DNA of 64,000 nucleotides, taken from Symbiodinium natans (Eukaryota; Sar; Dinophyceae; Suessiales; Symbiodiniaceae). The notes under the pieces were generated by a model. That model was not told where the DNA came from and did no database searches. It saw nothing but the letters and a program-made list of their open reading frames with translations. The stretch lies in assembly GCA_905221605.1 (NCBI GenBank), contig CAJNDS010000662.1, positions 31,394 through 95,393 of the forward strand, read 5' to 3'. Within the stretch, counting starts at the first letter, position 1. Each line of letters begins with the position of its first letter. Made by a program: the position numbers and the translations under genes. This document shows positions 19,107-30,545 of this stretch, piece by piece.

Positions 19107-19661
19107 CCAAGCAACGTCATGCAGTAATTTCGGGATTGAGCTACCCTAAGCCCTAGTCCCGAAACCCTTATATGATGCCACAGAGCCTTTTGACGCCATC
19201 CAGCACATTCCCCAGCAAGTTCTGGCAGTGTTGACGTTGTCATCATTATCATCGGTCGGCCAAAGATGCTCTGGCCAATAGATGCAATGGTGGCATGGAC
19301 ATTGTTCTCTGCTGTCCAAACGCACGGAAAGCGCAGGCGTTGCGTGCGCAAGCGCAGGCAACAGCCAGACGTCACGCATGCGCCTTACCAATTACCAACT
19401 GCAACCCTTTGGGGTTGGGGCTTGGGAAGCCCCAAATCCTGTTCTACTACTAGACTGTGGGCAAAAACAGGGGGTCTGGGTTTTGGTTGCGGTGTGGGTT
19501 GCCTCAAACCCCTAAACAGCCCTAAAAACCCTCGACCCTAAGCCCCAAGCCCCCCTACGTCTCGAAGAGGCGGTGAGTACCCAAGCGGAGTCCCTCAGCC
19601 AGTTCTTGGCACAGGCGGCGGCTTCTTGCTTTTCGTCGGCTTGGCAATTTAGGGCCTAGGG
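19107..19661. other. Unique segment, no assignable gene
   Basis: 19165-19400 is moderately GC-rich and open in several frames on both strands, none matching a known family. The rest is decayed telomeric repeat. It could contain an exon, but frame and borders are not resolvable. Confidence 0.4.
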
Positions 19662-20222
19662 TTTAGGGTCTGAGGGTCTTAAGGGTCTGAGGGTCTTAGG
19701 GTCTGAGGCTCTCAGGGTCTCAGGGTCTTAGGATCTCAGAGTCTCAGGGTCTTAGGGTCTTGGGGTCCTGAGGTCTTAGGGTCTTAGGGTCTTAGGGTCT
19801 CAGGGTCTCAGGGTCTTGGGGTCTTGGGGTCCTGGGGTCCTGGGGTCTTAGTCTTAGGGTTGTAGGGTCTTAGGGTCTTAGGGTCTTAGGGTCTTCGGGT
19901 CTTAGGGTCTTAGGGTCTTAGGGTCTTAGGGTCTTAGGGTCTCAGGGTCTCAGGGTCTTCGGGTCTGGCATTTCAGGGTTCAGGGTCTGAGGGCCTTAGG
20001 GTGTCAAGGTCTTAGGGTCTCAGGGTCTTAGGGTCTCAGGGTCTTAGGGTGTGAGGGTCTGAGGGTCGATGTTAGGGTCTCAGGCTCTTAGGGTCTCAGG
20101 GTCTTAGGGTCCTTGGGGTCTTAGGGTCTCAGAAACTTAGGTTGGGGTCTTAGGCTCATAGCTCTTATGCAGTGTTTTAGGGTTTCAGGGTCTCGGGGTC
20201 TCAGGGTCTTAGGGTCTTAGGC
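19662..20222. repeat. 8-bp GGGTCTTA/GGGTCTCA satellite
   Basis: About 560 bp of tandem TTAGGGTC with alternation of T and C at one position (GGGTCTTA and GGGTCTCA), plus GGGTCCTG. More diverged than the 9-bp array at 11.8 kb, so older. Reads as a telomere-like unit (TTAGGG plus TC) amplified in tandem. Confidence 0.9.
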
Positions 20223-22094
20223 TGGAGGTGTAGGGTTTAGGGTTAGGGTTTAGGGTTTAGGTTTAGGGTTCAGGGTGTAGGTCTTTAGGCTTCATAGGGT
20301 TTGGAGAACTTCGAGGGTTTCTTGAAAGGAATTGTCAAGTCGAACCTGCTTTGAAAGTGTTCCTTCAGCGATTCCTAGATAGTTTAGGAGTTTAGGGGTT
20401 AAGGTTGACACTAGCGTTTGTTTGGTCATATGCCTCCCTGCGGGTCCATTCGTAGTACTATTTTGGGAGTACGTACCCTAAACCCAAACCCTAAACCCCC
20501 TCAACCCTCAACCATCAACCCTCAACTCTCAACCCTAAACCCTAAACCCTAAACCCTAAACCCTAAACCCTAAACCCTAAACCCTAAACCCTAAACCCCA
20601 AACCCCAAACCCCAAACCCTAAACCCTAAACCCTAAACCCTAAACCCTAAACCCAAACCGACCCTGTGGGTAAGGCTGCATCTTACGGCGCAGGCGTCTT
20701 CGCTGAATATCGCCCCGACGGATTTCGCAAACAGCCTTAGCACCGTCCGGAGGACCGATCGTGTGCAAGGGGCAGGTTTAGTGGGGTTTAGGGTTTAGGG
20801 TGTGGCCACGTTCTTAGCGCGCGTCATGGGCCCTATACAGAGTGGCTTTCACGGGCCCACTCCCACGCGCGCGTCGCGTGGCACACCCACCCCAAACCAC
20901 CCGGGGTATAGTATTTTAGGGTTTCGGCCCCAGATCTGGTTGGTTCAGCAGCCCCAGCTTACCTGGGCTGCACGTGGCGTGTGGTCAGGTCGCTCGCTGA
21001 GCGCTCGGACGGCTTCGGGCTCTCACGTGGTGGTAGCGAGCCCTCAGCCGGACTAGGGTTTAGGGTTTAGGGTTTAGGGCTTAGGGTTTCACCTGATGCA
21101 GTTTGTTGCACCCAAAGGCTTCACTACTTTCAGGGCCTTAGGATTTTCGGGCTCTTTGTTGCCTGCACGAGGTAGGCCGGGTCGCTTTGCTGTCTGCAAT
21201 ATGGGCCCTTTTGTTTACTTTTGGGCTCTGGGGATGCAGGGCTTAGGTGTTCTTTTGGGGGGTTCTTCAAGTTAGGCTCCCCTTTTGGGGGGTCCGTATT
21301 GGTAGGGTGACGCCTTATATATGGGGCTCACAAAGGGACCACAATTTAGAGAATTGCGCATTTATGGTTTCAGGGCTTTCGGGTGCAGAGGTTTAGGCTG
21401 GGTGCCTCTAGAATTTAAGGATTCAAGGGCTTCAAGGTTTTGAGGCTGTAGGGCTTTAGCGCTGTAAGGCTTCACAGTCTGCAGGGGTTTAGGGTTCAGG
21501 GCTTTGCTTTTTCGGGGGCTCTCCCTTTGCTCTAAGTTTCAACATCTCTTCCTCCTGTGAACCCTATCAACCCCTATAATCGCATGCCTATAAATCCTGA
21601 ACCCTGAACTCCGAAGTTCCTGAAGCCCCTCAAATCCCATTTTAAAGTATGGACTTCTCTTTAGTGGGACCTAAAACGACTGAACCCCGAACCTCCTGAA
21701 CCCTAGAGCCCCCGCAAGCCTGTACCCTAAATCTCCTGAATCCTGATCTGCCTGTTTGTACAGTTCTCTACGGCCCCCCATATCAGGAACGGTGAAAAGC
21801 CGTCAGCTCCCCTAGATCCGAAACACCCGCAACCCCAAGTCCCCAAATCCCCAGCCCTAAACCCCTATCCACGGAAGCCCTTGAAAGAAAAAATGCAAGG
21901 AGCATCAAAGATGTCGAGGAGAAGGCTGCCGAGCGTCCATGAGCACAGGGCCCCAACGTATCCTAAACCCTAAATCCTAAACCCTAAACCCCAAACCCTA
22001 AACCCCAAACCCTGAACCCTAAACCCCAAATCCCAAACCCTAAACCCTAAACCCCAAACCCCAAACCCTAAACCCTAAACCCTAAACCCCTCAG
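20223..22094. repeat. Telomeric arrays and low-complexity spacers
   Basis: TTTAGGG 20228-20280; CCCTAAA 20510-20655 (about 20 units); TTTAGGG 20784-20800 and 21053-21085; CCCTAAA/CCCCAAA 21960-22092. The spacer 20660-20760 and the stretch 20802-21056 are GC-rich and open but without recognisable content. 21090-21955 is T-rich then A/C-rich unique sequence with scattered decayed repeat; no gene seen. Confidence 0.75.
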
Positions 22095-22192
22095 CAAGGT
22101 GGAATCTGTGGTCGACGAGGCGCAGACGAAGCGCAGAGGCCGACGGCGACCTCCCGAGGTGGAACGCGCCCAGCACGGTCTTCTAGGGATGG
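22095..22192 (+). CDS. Putative internal exon, basic segment
   Basis: Starts after CCCCTCAG and ends at G|GTTTAGGG. Open frame KVESVVDEAQTKRRGRRRPP followed by EVERAQHGLLGM, phase 1 in. The composition (Arg/Lys cluster between acidic stretches) is protein-like. Function unknown. Confidence 0.42.
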
Positions 22193-23305
22193 GTTTAGGG
22201 TTTAGGGTTTAGGGTTTAGGGTTTAGGGTTTAGGGTTTAGGGCTTAGGGCTTAGGGTTTAGGGCTTAAGGCTTTAGGGTTTAGGGTTTGGGGTTTTGGGT
22301 TTGGGGTTTAGGGTTTAGGGTTTGGGGCTTAGGGTTTAGGGTTGAGAGTTTAGGGCTTGGGCTTAGGGCTTAGGGTTAAGGGTTCAGGGTTTAGGGGTTA
22401 GGGCTTAAGGCTTAGGGTTTAGGGTTTAGGGCTTAGGGCTTAGGGCTTAGGGTTGAGGGTTTCCGGCTTAGGCGATTTCAGGGTGTTAAGGGTTTAAAGG
22501 GTTGAGTGCACCGTCAAACTTTCTTGGTATGTCAGGGCGCTTGGGCTTTAGGACTTTTCGAGGTTTCAGGAATTCTGGGGGTCGGTTGGTCCTTGCACCG
22601 CCCTCAGAAGTAGGGATGGCTTGACTCGAGGAGGGGTCGGAAGCATTGCAAATAGTTATCCCTTAGGTCTCTTTGTAACTATACTAAAATAACCCCCCCC
22701 ACACCCCTATTCTAATTATTCAAGCCCCTATTAGGTTACTGAGGCTAAAGATCTTAAAAGAGTGACTTTGAGGGGTTGGCACAAAGGGAACTGAGGGCTT
22801 GGGGCTTACGTAGGCCTACTTGAAGGTTCATGGTTCCTAAAAGAACCCAACTAGAACTGTTCTTCAAACGCAACTAGAACCACATAGTCCACTTAAAGGG
22901 CATCTAAGTGGGTTTAGGGTTTAGGGTTTAGGGTTTAGGGTTCAGGGCTTAGGGTTTAGGGTTTAGGGTTCAGGGCTTAGGGTTTAGGGTTTGGGGTCCC
23001 TAGCACTGAACAAAGGTCTGCGCCCACCCCCCGGCTTTGGGTTTGTTTGGGGTGGCACCGGATACCCTCACTCCAATGTGCAAAGCAACCTCGACCCTAA
23101 ACCCTAAACCCTAAACCCTAAAGGGTTCGGGGTTTAGGGCTTCAAGTTTACCGGCCGCCGACACACAGATAGCTCCGGGGCCTCGGTCCCCGGCAACATG
23201 CACGTGCTCTACGCCCACGAGTTTCGCCGTTGTATGCATGCATGCTGCCGCAATCATTCTTCCAGCAAGAACGACTTCCATTGTTGAGGCTCCGAGATAC
23301 CTCCC
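22193..23305. repeat. Telomeric arrays, variant TTAGGGC units, unique spacers
   Basis: TTTAGGG with GGGCTTA variants 22193-22465; TTTAGGG 22911-22995; CCCTAAA 23093-23120. At 22821-22905 there is half of a CTACTTGGAGGTTCATGG element (left arm, then CCACTTAAAGGGCA). The stretch 22500-22800 holds nothing identifiable. Confidence 0.75.
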
Positions 23306-23416
23306 AAAAGGGTCCATGTACTCATATAGTATATACTTGGGCCTTAAGGGGTTCCTATACAGTAGCTGTAGGGCCCAAATATGTACTATATGCGTACATG
23401 GACCCTTAGGGCTTTT
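23306..23416. mobile_element. MITE-like element, GGGTCCATGTAC family, copy 2
   Basis: AAAAGGGTCCATGTACTCAT at the left and GTACATGGACCCTTAGGGC at the right, with TATAGTATATACTTGGGCC and GGCCCAAATATGTACTATA as inner arms: a nearly full-length hairpin. Confidence 0.8.
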
Positions 23417-23548
23417 GCCTTCTTTCGCGACAGGCACGGTTGAAATTCGTCCTGGATCGTGGCAACAGATACGACAAGATACAAAAAGCAGTCCATATGT
23501 CTGTAAATCCTTAAGGGTCCATGTACCTAAATGAATGAACCTTAAACT

Positions 23549-23733
23549 CTAGAAAAGTGGAGCTGGAGTACCCTTCTAAACCAATCCCTAAGGGTCCATG
23601 TACCGTGTTATTATACACTTGGCCCCAACGTCCCTATTTTCGCAGGTACTTTAAGGCCCAAGTATTCCCTATTTGGGTACATGGACCCTTAGGGCTAATG
23701 GTTTACAACGGTACTCCAGTTCCACCTTTCTAG
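23549..23733. mobile_element. Nested palindrome: MITE copy 3 inside a second inverted repeat
   Basis: The inner element (about 23588-23695) has TAAGGGTCCATGTACC and GGTACATGGACCCTTA ends. Outside it a second, about 36-bp imperfect inverted repeat is present: CTAGAAAAGTGGAGCTGGAG at 23549 and CTCCAGTTCCACCTTTCTAG ending at 23733, extending inward to AAACCAAT / ATGGTTT. A half copy (TAAGGGTCCATGTACCTAAA) lies at 23513. The telomeric array starts directly at the outer right end. Confidence 0.75.
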
Positions 23734-23942
23734 GGTTTAGGGTTTAGGGTTTAGGGTTTAGGGTTTAGGGTTTAGGGTTTAGGGTTTAGGGTTTAGGGTT
23801 TAGGGTTTAGGGTTAGGGTTTAGGGTTTAGGGTTTAGGGTTTAGGGTTTAGGGTTTAGGGTTTAGGGTTTAGGGTTTAGGGTTTAGGGTTAGGGGTTAGG
23901 GGTTAGGGGTTAGGGGTTAGGGTTTAGGGTTTAGGGTTTAGG
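23731..23942. repeat. Long interstitial TTTAGGG array
   Basis: About 30 units of TTTAGGG with a block of GGGGTTA variants at about 23887-23925. One of the longest pure arrays in the window. Confidence 0.95.
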
Positions 23943-23977
23943 TTCGGTGGGCTTGTCTTCAGATTCAGAAATGCTTT

Positions 23978-24121
23978 TACTTGGAGGTTCATGGTACTTA
24001 CTAACCAAATAGCAATTGCACTTATAAGTCAGTTCTGACCATTTTCGGGTAACTCAGGGGCTCATGAGTGGATTAGAAGTACAGTTGTAATTGGTCATTA
24101 TGTACCACGAACGTCCAAGTA
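23978..24121. mobile_element. MITE-like element, CTTGGAGGTTCATGG family, copy 1
   Basis: TTACTTGGAGGTTCATGGTAC at the left faces GTACCACGAACGTCCAAGTA at the right, with TTATAAG- and AGTACAGTT-type inner blocks shared with copies at 34567, 40417 and 46267. This copy carries no telomeric insertion, so it serves as an unfilled reference. Confidence 0.75.
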
Positions 24122-24273
24122 TGCCTTGTGGTCGAGGCGTTGTTGATTGTGGTTCCGGTATGTTCCGGTATTTTTCGCTATATTCTAGGGCCCCGCTTAC
24201 CATGAAAACCATGAGTTAATGTTGTCCATCGTTCGGGTGTCAGGCAGTTTCAAGCCCAATTTCAGGTTTCCTG

Positions 24274-24564
24274 TCAAGATCTGTCAAGCATTGTCTTCAT
24301 GGGGCGTTCAGGGTTGGCGTTCACGGTTTTAAGTTTTGGGATGTTTGGCTTCTGGGGCAAAGGGAACTCTGCTGCTTCAGAATCTGATTTCGGATGCGTC
24401 CGGTTTGTGGCCTGATGTTTCAGCACACTGGGTTTACCCTTTTTGCCCCGCGTCGTCAAACAGAACAGCATGAATTCATGGCCGTTCCACTTGGCGGATT
24501 GCCCACTTGAACTGTGAAGGTGTAGAGTGTAGAGGCGACCGTTCAAACGCTTTTTCATGGCCAA
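24274..24564 (-). CDS. Hypothetical protein, weak
   Basis: 96 codons open on the minus strand, Lys/Pro-rich toward the C-terminus (RGKKGKPSVL, PQKPNIPKLK). The region is unique and free of telomeric repeat. No domain recognised and no start context or splice support, so it may be chance. Confidence 0.22.
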   Translation of the reverse strand: MAMKKRLNGRLYTLHLHSSSGQSAKWNGHEFMLFCLTTRGKKGKPSVLKHQATNRTHPKSDSEAAEFPLPQKPNIPKLKTVNANPERPMKTMLDRS

Positions 24565-26759
24565 ACATTGGCATCCTCACATGCTTGCAAATGGTTACAC
24601 CCAAACGAGGCAAAAGCAAACACTCTGACACTGCAGTTGCTGATCCGCAAAGGCCCTGTAGACTCCCTATGGACCCCCACAGACCCCCCCCTCATAGACC
24701 CCCTATTTACCCACTTTTTGCGCCTGTCTACTGCTTCCCATGCTTGTGTTCAGGCCGTACCCAAAGCCAAGCGCAGGCGGTCGGAACCTCAATTTCGGGG
24801 TTTTGGGAAGCCCTAGACCTTAACCTCCTAAGCCTGTTGGTGGCTAACCTTCAAAGGATCCCTAAACCCAAAAACTCTAAATCCCCAAAAGCCTAAAGCC
24901 TACAACTCCAGAACTTCGTAATCCTCTATACCCAAGCCCCTAAACCTTAAACCCAAAGGGTCCTTCTTACCGAAGCGCAGGCGATCCGAAGGGGCAAGGA
25001 CAGGGCTCAGTCCGACTGCTCATGCTCACGCGGCTTTGGGGTTTGGGGTTATAGGGTTTAGGTTTAGGGTTTAGGGTTTGGGGTTTAGGGTTTAGGATTT
25101 AGGGCGGGGCGGCGCCAGTGTGGGTGTGGGGAAGCAGGAGTTGCACCGGTTGGCATATTGTGCTCTTGAAACCCAAAACCCCAACCCTAAGCCCTAAACC
25201 CTAAGCCCTAAGCCCTAAACCGTAAACCCTAAACCCTGAACCCTGAACCTTAAACCCTAAACCCTAAACCCTCCCTAACCCTAAACAGAAACCACGGGGA
25301 CGGGATGAGGTTCGGTCTCGCTGTTCAAGACTCCCCTGCGCGGACTGGTGCCGATGGCTGGGTGCAGGGCTCGGCCGGCATCAAGCTTAGGCAGTTTTGG
25401 GGTCCCTCAACCCTGAAACCCGGAAACCCTGAAACCCTGAACCCTAAAACCCTGAAACCCTGAAATCCTGAAACCCTAAACCCTAAATCCTCAATCTTGA
25501 ACCCTAAACCTGAAACCCGAAACCCTGAACCCTAACAAACACTCCCGCCCACAAGAAACCCAACAAGACCCAAAGTACGGACACCATGGAGGTTTCTCTA
25601 GGAAGCGATGGGAAAGCCAGCCCCAAAAAACACAAACAAGAAGTCAAAATAATTCCGCTCTTCAAGAATCAAAACATCCACCCCTTACCAGTCAGAGGTT
25701 TACATTAGTGTTTTACTTACTGTTGGTTTGTAGGGGATGAGGGTATGAGGTACCCTATATCCCCTCCCCCTTATATTATATATATATATATACACCCTTT
25801 CAGGGCTTACATAGGCTACGTCATTCGCTACTAGCCTACAGTAAGTTTAGGGCGTAGGTGAGTTCGAGCCATGAACGAAGAGGTTGCCTCTCAGCTGTTG
25901 GGGAAGAGAACAGTTAGGGTTTAGGGTTTAGGGTTTAGGGTTTAGGGTTTAGGGTTTAGGGTTTAGGGTTTAGGGTTTAGGGTTTAGGGTTTAGGGTTGT
26001 CCTTAGTCAGACGAGGATCCATGAACATACTGACGCCTTTTCCTCAGCCCTGAACCCCAATCCCTGCACCCCAAGCCTTGATCTTCCGAAGCTCCAGGGT
26101 TTAGGGTTTAGGGAGTCGGGTTTAGGGTTTAGGGTTTAGGGTTTAGGGTTTAGGGTTTAGGGTTTAGGGTTTAGGGTTTAGGGTTTAGGGTTTACCCTAA
26201 ACCCTTAACCCCAAAGCCCAAACCCTAGCTGCCCAAAGCCCTTGCTCCCTAGCCTGCTCTCCCAACCTGTCAACCTGCTCCTCCCCCAAGCCCTACACCC
26301 TACACCCGACACCCTACACCCTACACCCTACACCCTTAACCCTACACCCTACACCCTAAACCCTAAACCCTAAACCCTAAACCCTAAACCCCCTTTTTGC
26401 CGTAGGTCGTGCCCATCCGAGCATGGCCCATCCGACATGTTGCGGTGTTTTGGGTCGAGGGTTTGGGGGCCCTAAACCCTAAACTAAGTGAGGGGTCGCT
26501 TCCGTCGAGCGACAGACCCCGAACGCTCGGCCGAGGGCCTTACAGCCCGAGCGCCCAAGCGAAAAGAGAAACGGAAAGGTGAGGGTTAAGCCTCACCGTC
26601 TGTCCTGGACAGGCCAACGGACATCGGCCTTTTTTACGACAACGTCAGTACTCGGCTAAGGGATGGCCGGCACCCAGACCACCTTTAGCGTAGCTAAAGT
26701 ATAACCCCAAATCGTAACCCTTTGCCTCTGGAGGTGGTTCAGGGTTTTGGGTTCAGGGT
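24565..26759. repeat. Unique spacers with telomeric arrays
   Basis: 24565-24960 is unique, C-rich and open in two frames without recognisable content. TTTAGGG 25045-25105, CCCTAAA 25170-25275, TA microsatellite 25776-25796, TTTAGGG 25915-25998 and 26097-26193, then CCCTACA/CCCTAAA 26285-26392. 25390-25535 is a CCCTGAAA variant run. No gene seen. Confidence 0.7.
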
Positions 26760-26879
26760 TTGCCGGCCCCCCCTGCCCCGGGCCCCCTTGGCCCCTGGTG
26801 GCTGGATTCCTGGACCAGGAGGCTGGCGAGGGGGTCCAGGCAGGCTGGTTGCTTAATTCGTGATTTTGGGCATTTTGTC

Positions 26880-27330
26880 GGATTTTCGGGGCCAAGGGCC
26901 CCCCGAACCAAGGGCCCCCGGGCCAAGGGACCCCCGGGCCAAGGGCCCCCCGGGCCAAGGCCCCCCGGGCCAAGGGCCCCCCGGGCCAAGCGCCCCCCGG
27001 GCCAAGGGCCTCCCGGGCCAAGGGCCCCCCGGGCCAAGGGCCCCTCGGGCCAAGGGCTCCCGGGCCAAAGACCCCCCAAACCCCTCCACGGGGCCTCCCG
27101 TCCGGGGGCCCGGGCCAAGGGCCCCCCGGGCCAGGGGCCCCCCGAGCCAAGGGCCAAGGGCCCTCCGGGCCAGGGGCCCCCAAAACTTTTGGGGCCAAGG
27201 CTCCCCGAGCCCAAGGGCCCCCCGCCAAAGGCCCCCCGAACCAAGCACCCCAAACCCCTCCAGGCCAAGGGGCCACAGCCAAAGGCCCCCACGCCAAGGG
27301 AGGGCAAGGCGCCCCAAGAACCCCCCACAC
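26880..27330. repeat. GC-rich GGGCCAAGGGCCCCCC repeats
   Basis: About 25 imperfect copies of CCCCCGGGCCAAGGGC with indels. It is open in several frames on both strands (GPPGQGPPGP on one, GGPWPGG on the other), as expected for a GC-rich low-complexity repeat, and is not called a gene. GGGCC/GGCCC makes it locally palindromic. Confidence 0.9.
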
Positions 27331-27419
27331 CAACCCCAGGAAGCCCCCAAGAGGCACCAAAAGGCTTCAAAAGCTTCAAAAGGCCCACTAAAGGAAGGGG
27401 GACCACAAGATTTGTCCGT

Positions 27420-28250
27420 GCCCACAATGAAAAATGCGATTTTTGAATATTGAAAACGATGGTTTTAGGCACCCCTGCCCACAATGAAAAATGTTCTTGT
27501 TTAGTACTGAAATCGATGGCTCCCCCCAAATCAGCAAGGACCTCTACGAGCCCCCAACCTAAACTCTGACACCGCAAAACCCTACGACAACCTTCAAGTA
27601 AATAAGGGCCTTTACGGGCCCTAACGTGCCGAAGGCCCGAAAAGAACCGAGGCTACCCCGAACCCAACCTAAACCCAAACCCCGCAAAACCCTACGACGG
27701 CCTTCAAGTAAATAAGGGCCTCGACGGGCCCTAACGTGCCGAAGGCCCGAAAAGGGCCGAGGCTACCCCGAACCCCAGCTTAAACCCCAATACCGCAAAA
27801 CCCTGCAAAGGCCTTCAAGCAAATAAGGGCCTCTACGGGCCCTAACTTGCCGAAGGCCCGAAAAGGGCCGAGGCTACCCCGAACCCGAGCTTAAACCCTA
27901 GCGATTGAAATACTCATTGGCGAAAACTCATTCATAGGTTCCCTGACCTTTAAATGAAGAAAACCTCTGACACGCCGAAGGTCCGAACAAGGCCCCGAGA
28001 GACCCCAAGAGCCACCAAAATGCTTCAAAAGGCTTCAACAGGCCCCCGTACCCGCAATGAAAAATGCGATTTTTTGGTAGTGAAATCGATGCTAAATTGA
28101 AGCCTTTAAAGAAGGGGAATCCAGGAGCAGACACAAAGGGTTTCCCTGACCTTCAAATAAATAAGGGCCTCTACGGGCCCTGACACGCCGAAGGCCCGAG
28201 AAGGGCCGAGGCTACCCCCAACCCTAGCTTAAACCCTAACAGCGCAACTT
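27420..28250. repeat. Two interleaved tandem repeats (about 110 bp and a dispersed 35-bp motif)
   Basis: A unit of 110-111 bp recurs with starts near 27573, 27683 and 27794 and a degenerate copy near 28160. Each contains CGCAAAACCCT, CTTCAAGTAAATAAGGGCCT, GTGCCGAAGGCCCGAAAAG and GAGGCTACCCCGAACCC. A separate motif, CAATGAAAAATGCGATTTTT ending in GAAATCGATGG, appears near 27426, 27481 and 28047. No gene supported. Confidence 0.85.
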
Positions 28251-28914
28251 TAAAAACATCAAAGCAAGCATCAGAGCACAAGAAAGTAAATTCCATAAAC
28301 CCTAAACCCTAATAGAGTATAGTTTGGGTGGCCGGGGTGGGTTGACGGGCAACGCGAGCGCGCGGCCCGGGGTGTTTCACACCCGAGCGCGCGCCCTCCC
28401 CTGACACACCCTAAACCCTAAACCCTAAACCCTAAACCCGGTTTAGCATGTGGGAATTACGGGCTTCGGGGCTCAAGGTTCAGAGTGCTTTGGGCTTTGG
28501 AAGCCAGAGCCCCAACCAAATCCCACACCGAAGAACAGGACAGAAAGAAGCACTCGACCCCAAGAACCCTAAACCCTAAACCCTAAACTCAAGCGAGCTG
28601 CGGGTGCTGCGATAAGCAGCAGCGAGCGCTACCGCGTGGCGACAGGCCCGCGGACGAGCCCGAGCCGTCAGGCGAAGCCTGGCGAGGGCTCGGGGCCAGT
28701 GCGCGCGGTGAGCGCGGCCCACGCTAGAAGGGTTAACCCGCGTGCCAGCGACAGTCTGGCTCTAAAGAGAATAACCCCAAACCCTCGGTTTTTAAGTTAA
28801 GTCTCTCCATCCTTTAGGGTTTAGGATTTAGGATTTAGGATTTAGGATTTAGGATTTAGGGTTTAGGGTTTAGGATCTAGGATTTAGGGTTTAGGATTTA
28901 GGATTTAGGATTCA
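28251..28914. repeat. Unique GC-rich segment and 7-bp TTTAGGA array
   Basis: 28320-28750 is GC-rich unique sequence with short CCCTAAA runs (28405-28440, 28565-28590) and no assignable frame. 28815-28914 is a homogeneous TTTAGGA array, a single-base variant of the telomeric unit. Confidence 0.8.
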
Positions 28915-29560
28915 GGGCCCTCTGGAGGCTCTCCGAGCCCCCCTCTTTGGGCTTCTCCCGGACCGTTTCTGAGCCTTTTTGGGCTCCTCCCGGACAGTTT
29001 CTGAGCCTTTGTCGGCTCCTCCCGGACAGTTTCTGGGCTTTTTTTGTGCTCCTCCCGGACAGTTTCCGAGCCTTTTTGGGCTCCTCCCGGACAGTTTCTG
29101 CGCCTTTTGGGGGTCCTCCCGGACAGTTTCTGAGCCTTTTTGGGCTCCTCCCGGACAGTTTCTGAGCTTTTTGGACTCCTCCCGGACAGTTTCTGAGCTT
29201 GTTTTTGTGCTCGTTTCGGAGCCTTTTTGGACTCCTGCGGACAGTTTCTGAGCCTTTTTGGGGTCCTCCCGGACAGTTTTTGAGTTTTGGGCTCCTCCCG
29301 AACAGTTTCCGAGCCATTTTGGGCTCCTCCCGGACAGTTTCTGAGCTTTGGGCTCCTCCCGGGCAGTTTCTGAACCTTTTTGGGCTCCTCCCGGACAGTT
29401 TCTGAGCCTTTTGGTTTCTGAGCCTTTTTGGGCTCCTCCCGGACAGTTTCCGAGCTTTTTTTCGGTTCCTCCCGGACCATTTCTGAGCCTTTTTTTGCTC
29501 TTGCCGACAGTTTCTGAACCTTTTTGGGCTCCTCCCGGACAGTTTCTGCTTTCGTCTAAA
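28915..29560. repeat. 33-bp minisatellite
   Basis: About 19 copies of a 33-bp unit containing GGGCTCCTCCCGGACAGTTT and CTGAGCCTTTTTG, with copies shortened by 3, 5 or more bases. As 33 is a multiple of 3, three frames on the minus strand and several on the plus strand stay open (repeat KAQKLSGRSPK). Length changes that are not multiples of 3 break any single frame, so I treat it as a non-coding minisatellite. No start signal or flanking gene. Confidence 0.9.
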
Positions 29561-30545
29561 GTCACCTGAACGGAGGATTTTTTGAACCGTCGCCTGCCCT
29601 TTGAACCGAGGATTTTACGTGTGACTAGGGCCTGTCGTCTAAAGTCATCTTCACCTCCTGAACCGAGGATATTTTAAAATCGTCGACGGCTTTTGAACCG
29701 AGGATATTACGTGTGAAGGCTACATACGGAAAGCGATAGCCCAACAACTATATGAAAACCCTAAACCCGCCCAAGGTTGAGATGTGGGTGGGTGGGTTGG
29801 GAGAGAGCGTTGTACCTGGACGCACACCACAACACACGTCCCGCGTGGTGGTGTGCGCGGAACATTTAGCAAACCCTAAACCCTAAACCCTAAACCCTAA
29901 ACCCCAAATCTGAATTGGAGTAGGCTTAGTAAGTTGGGTTATGGGCAGTATATTCGGGGCTTCTGGGGGATACCAAGTAGACGTACTAAGTCAAGGACCT
30001 TCCAGGCAAACCCCAGTACTGCCACACGTCTCCACGACCAAGCTCTCTCTCCCTCTCTCTCCCTCTTTCTCCCTCTCTCTCCCTCTCCTCTCTCTCCCTC
30101 TCTCTCCCTCTCTCTCCCTCTCTCTCTCTCTCTCCCTCTCCCTCCCTCCGCCTTGTTTTGCTTAATTGGTCAACCATGCCTCTTACTCTCTTCTTCTTTT
30201 CTCTCAATCCCGTGCTTAGGGATTAGGGATTATGGCAGGATTGAGGAAAGTCTCTGCGGCACAACCATTCATGTTTGGAGACGCCCTCAACCCACGAAGC
30301 GATGCACTGCTAAACCCTAAATTAAACCCTAAACCCCAAACCCCAAACCCCAAACCCCAAACCCCAAACCCTAAACCCTAAACCCTAAACCCTAAAACCG
30401 AAGCTAGGGTTTCGGGCTTAGGGCTTCGGGCAACCTTAGAGCCAAGCCTTCAACCGCCAGACCCCCTAAACCCTAAACCCTAAACCCTAAACCCTAAACC
30501 CTAAACCCTAAACCCTAAACCCTAAACCCTAAACCCCCGGGCCAG
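29561..30545. repeat. Spacer, CTCCCT microsatellite and telomeric arrays
   Basis: GAACCGAGGAT..TTTTA phrases repeat at 29570-29700. CCCTAAA 29873-29905. CTCTCTCCCT microsatellite 30041-30147. CCCTAAA/CCCCAAA 30310-30397 and CCCTAAA 30465-30536 (about 10 units). No gene. Confidence 0.85.

Noticed and set aside
26656-27577. Gly/Pro/Trp-rich proteins on both strands
   Set aside because: Open frames through GGGCCAAGG repeats on both strands at once; composition follows the repeat.
28898-29569. SGRSPKKAQK repeat proteins
   Set aside because: 33-bp minisatellite; open in several frames and broken by unit length changes.
29934-30320. Ser/Leu/Pro-rich protein
   Set aside because: Translation of a CTCCCT microsatellite.
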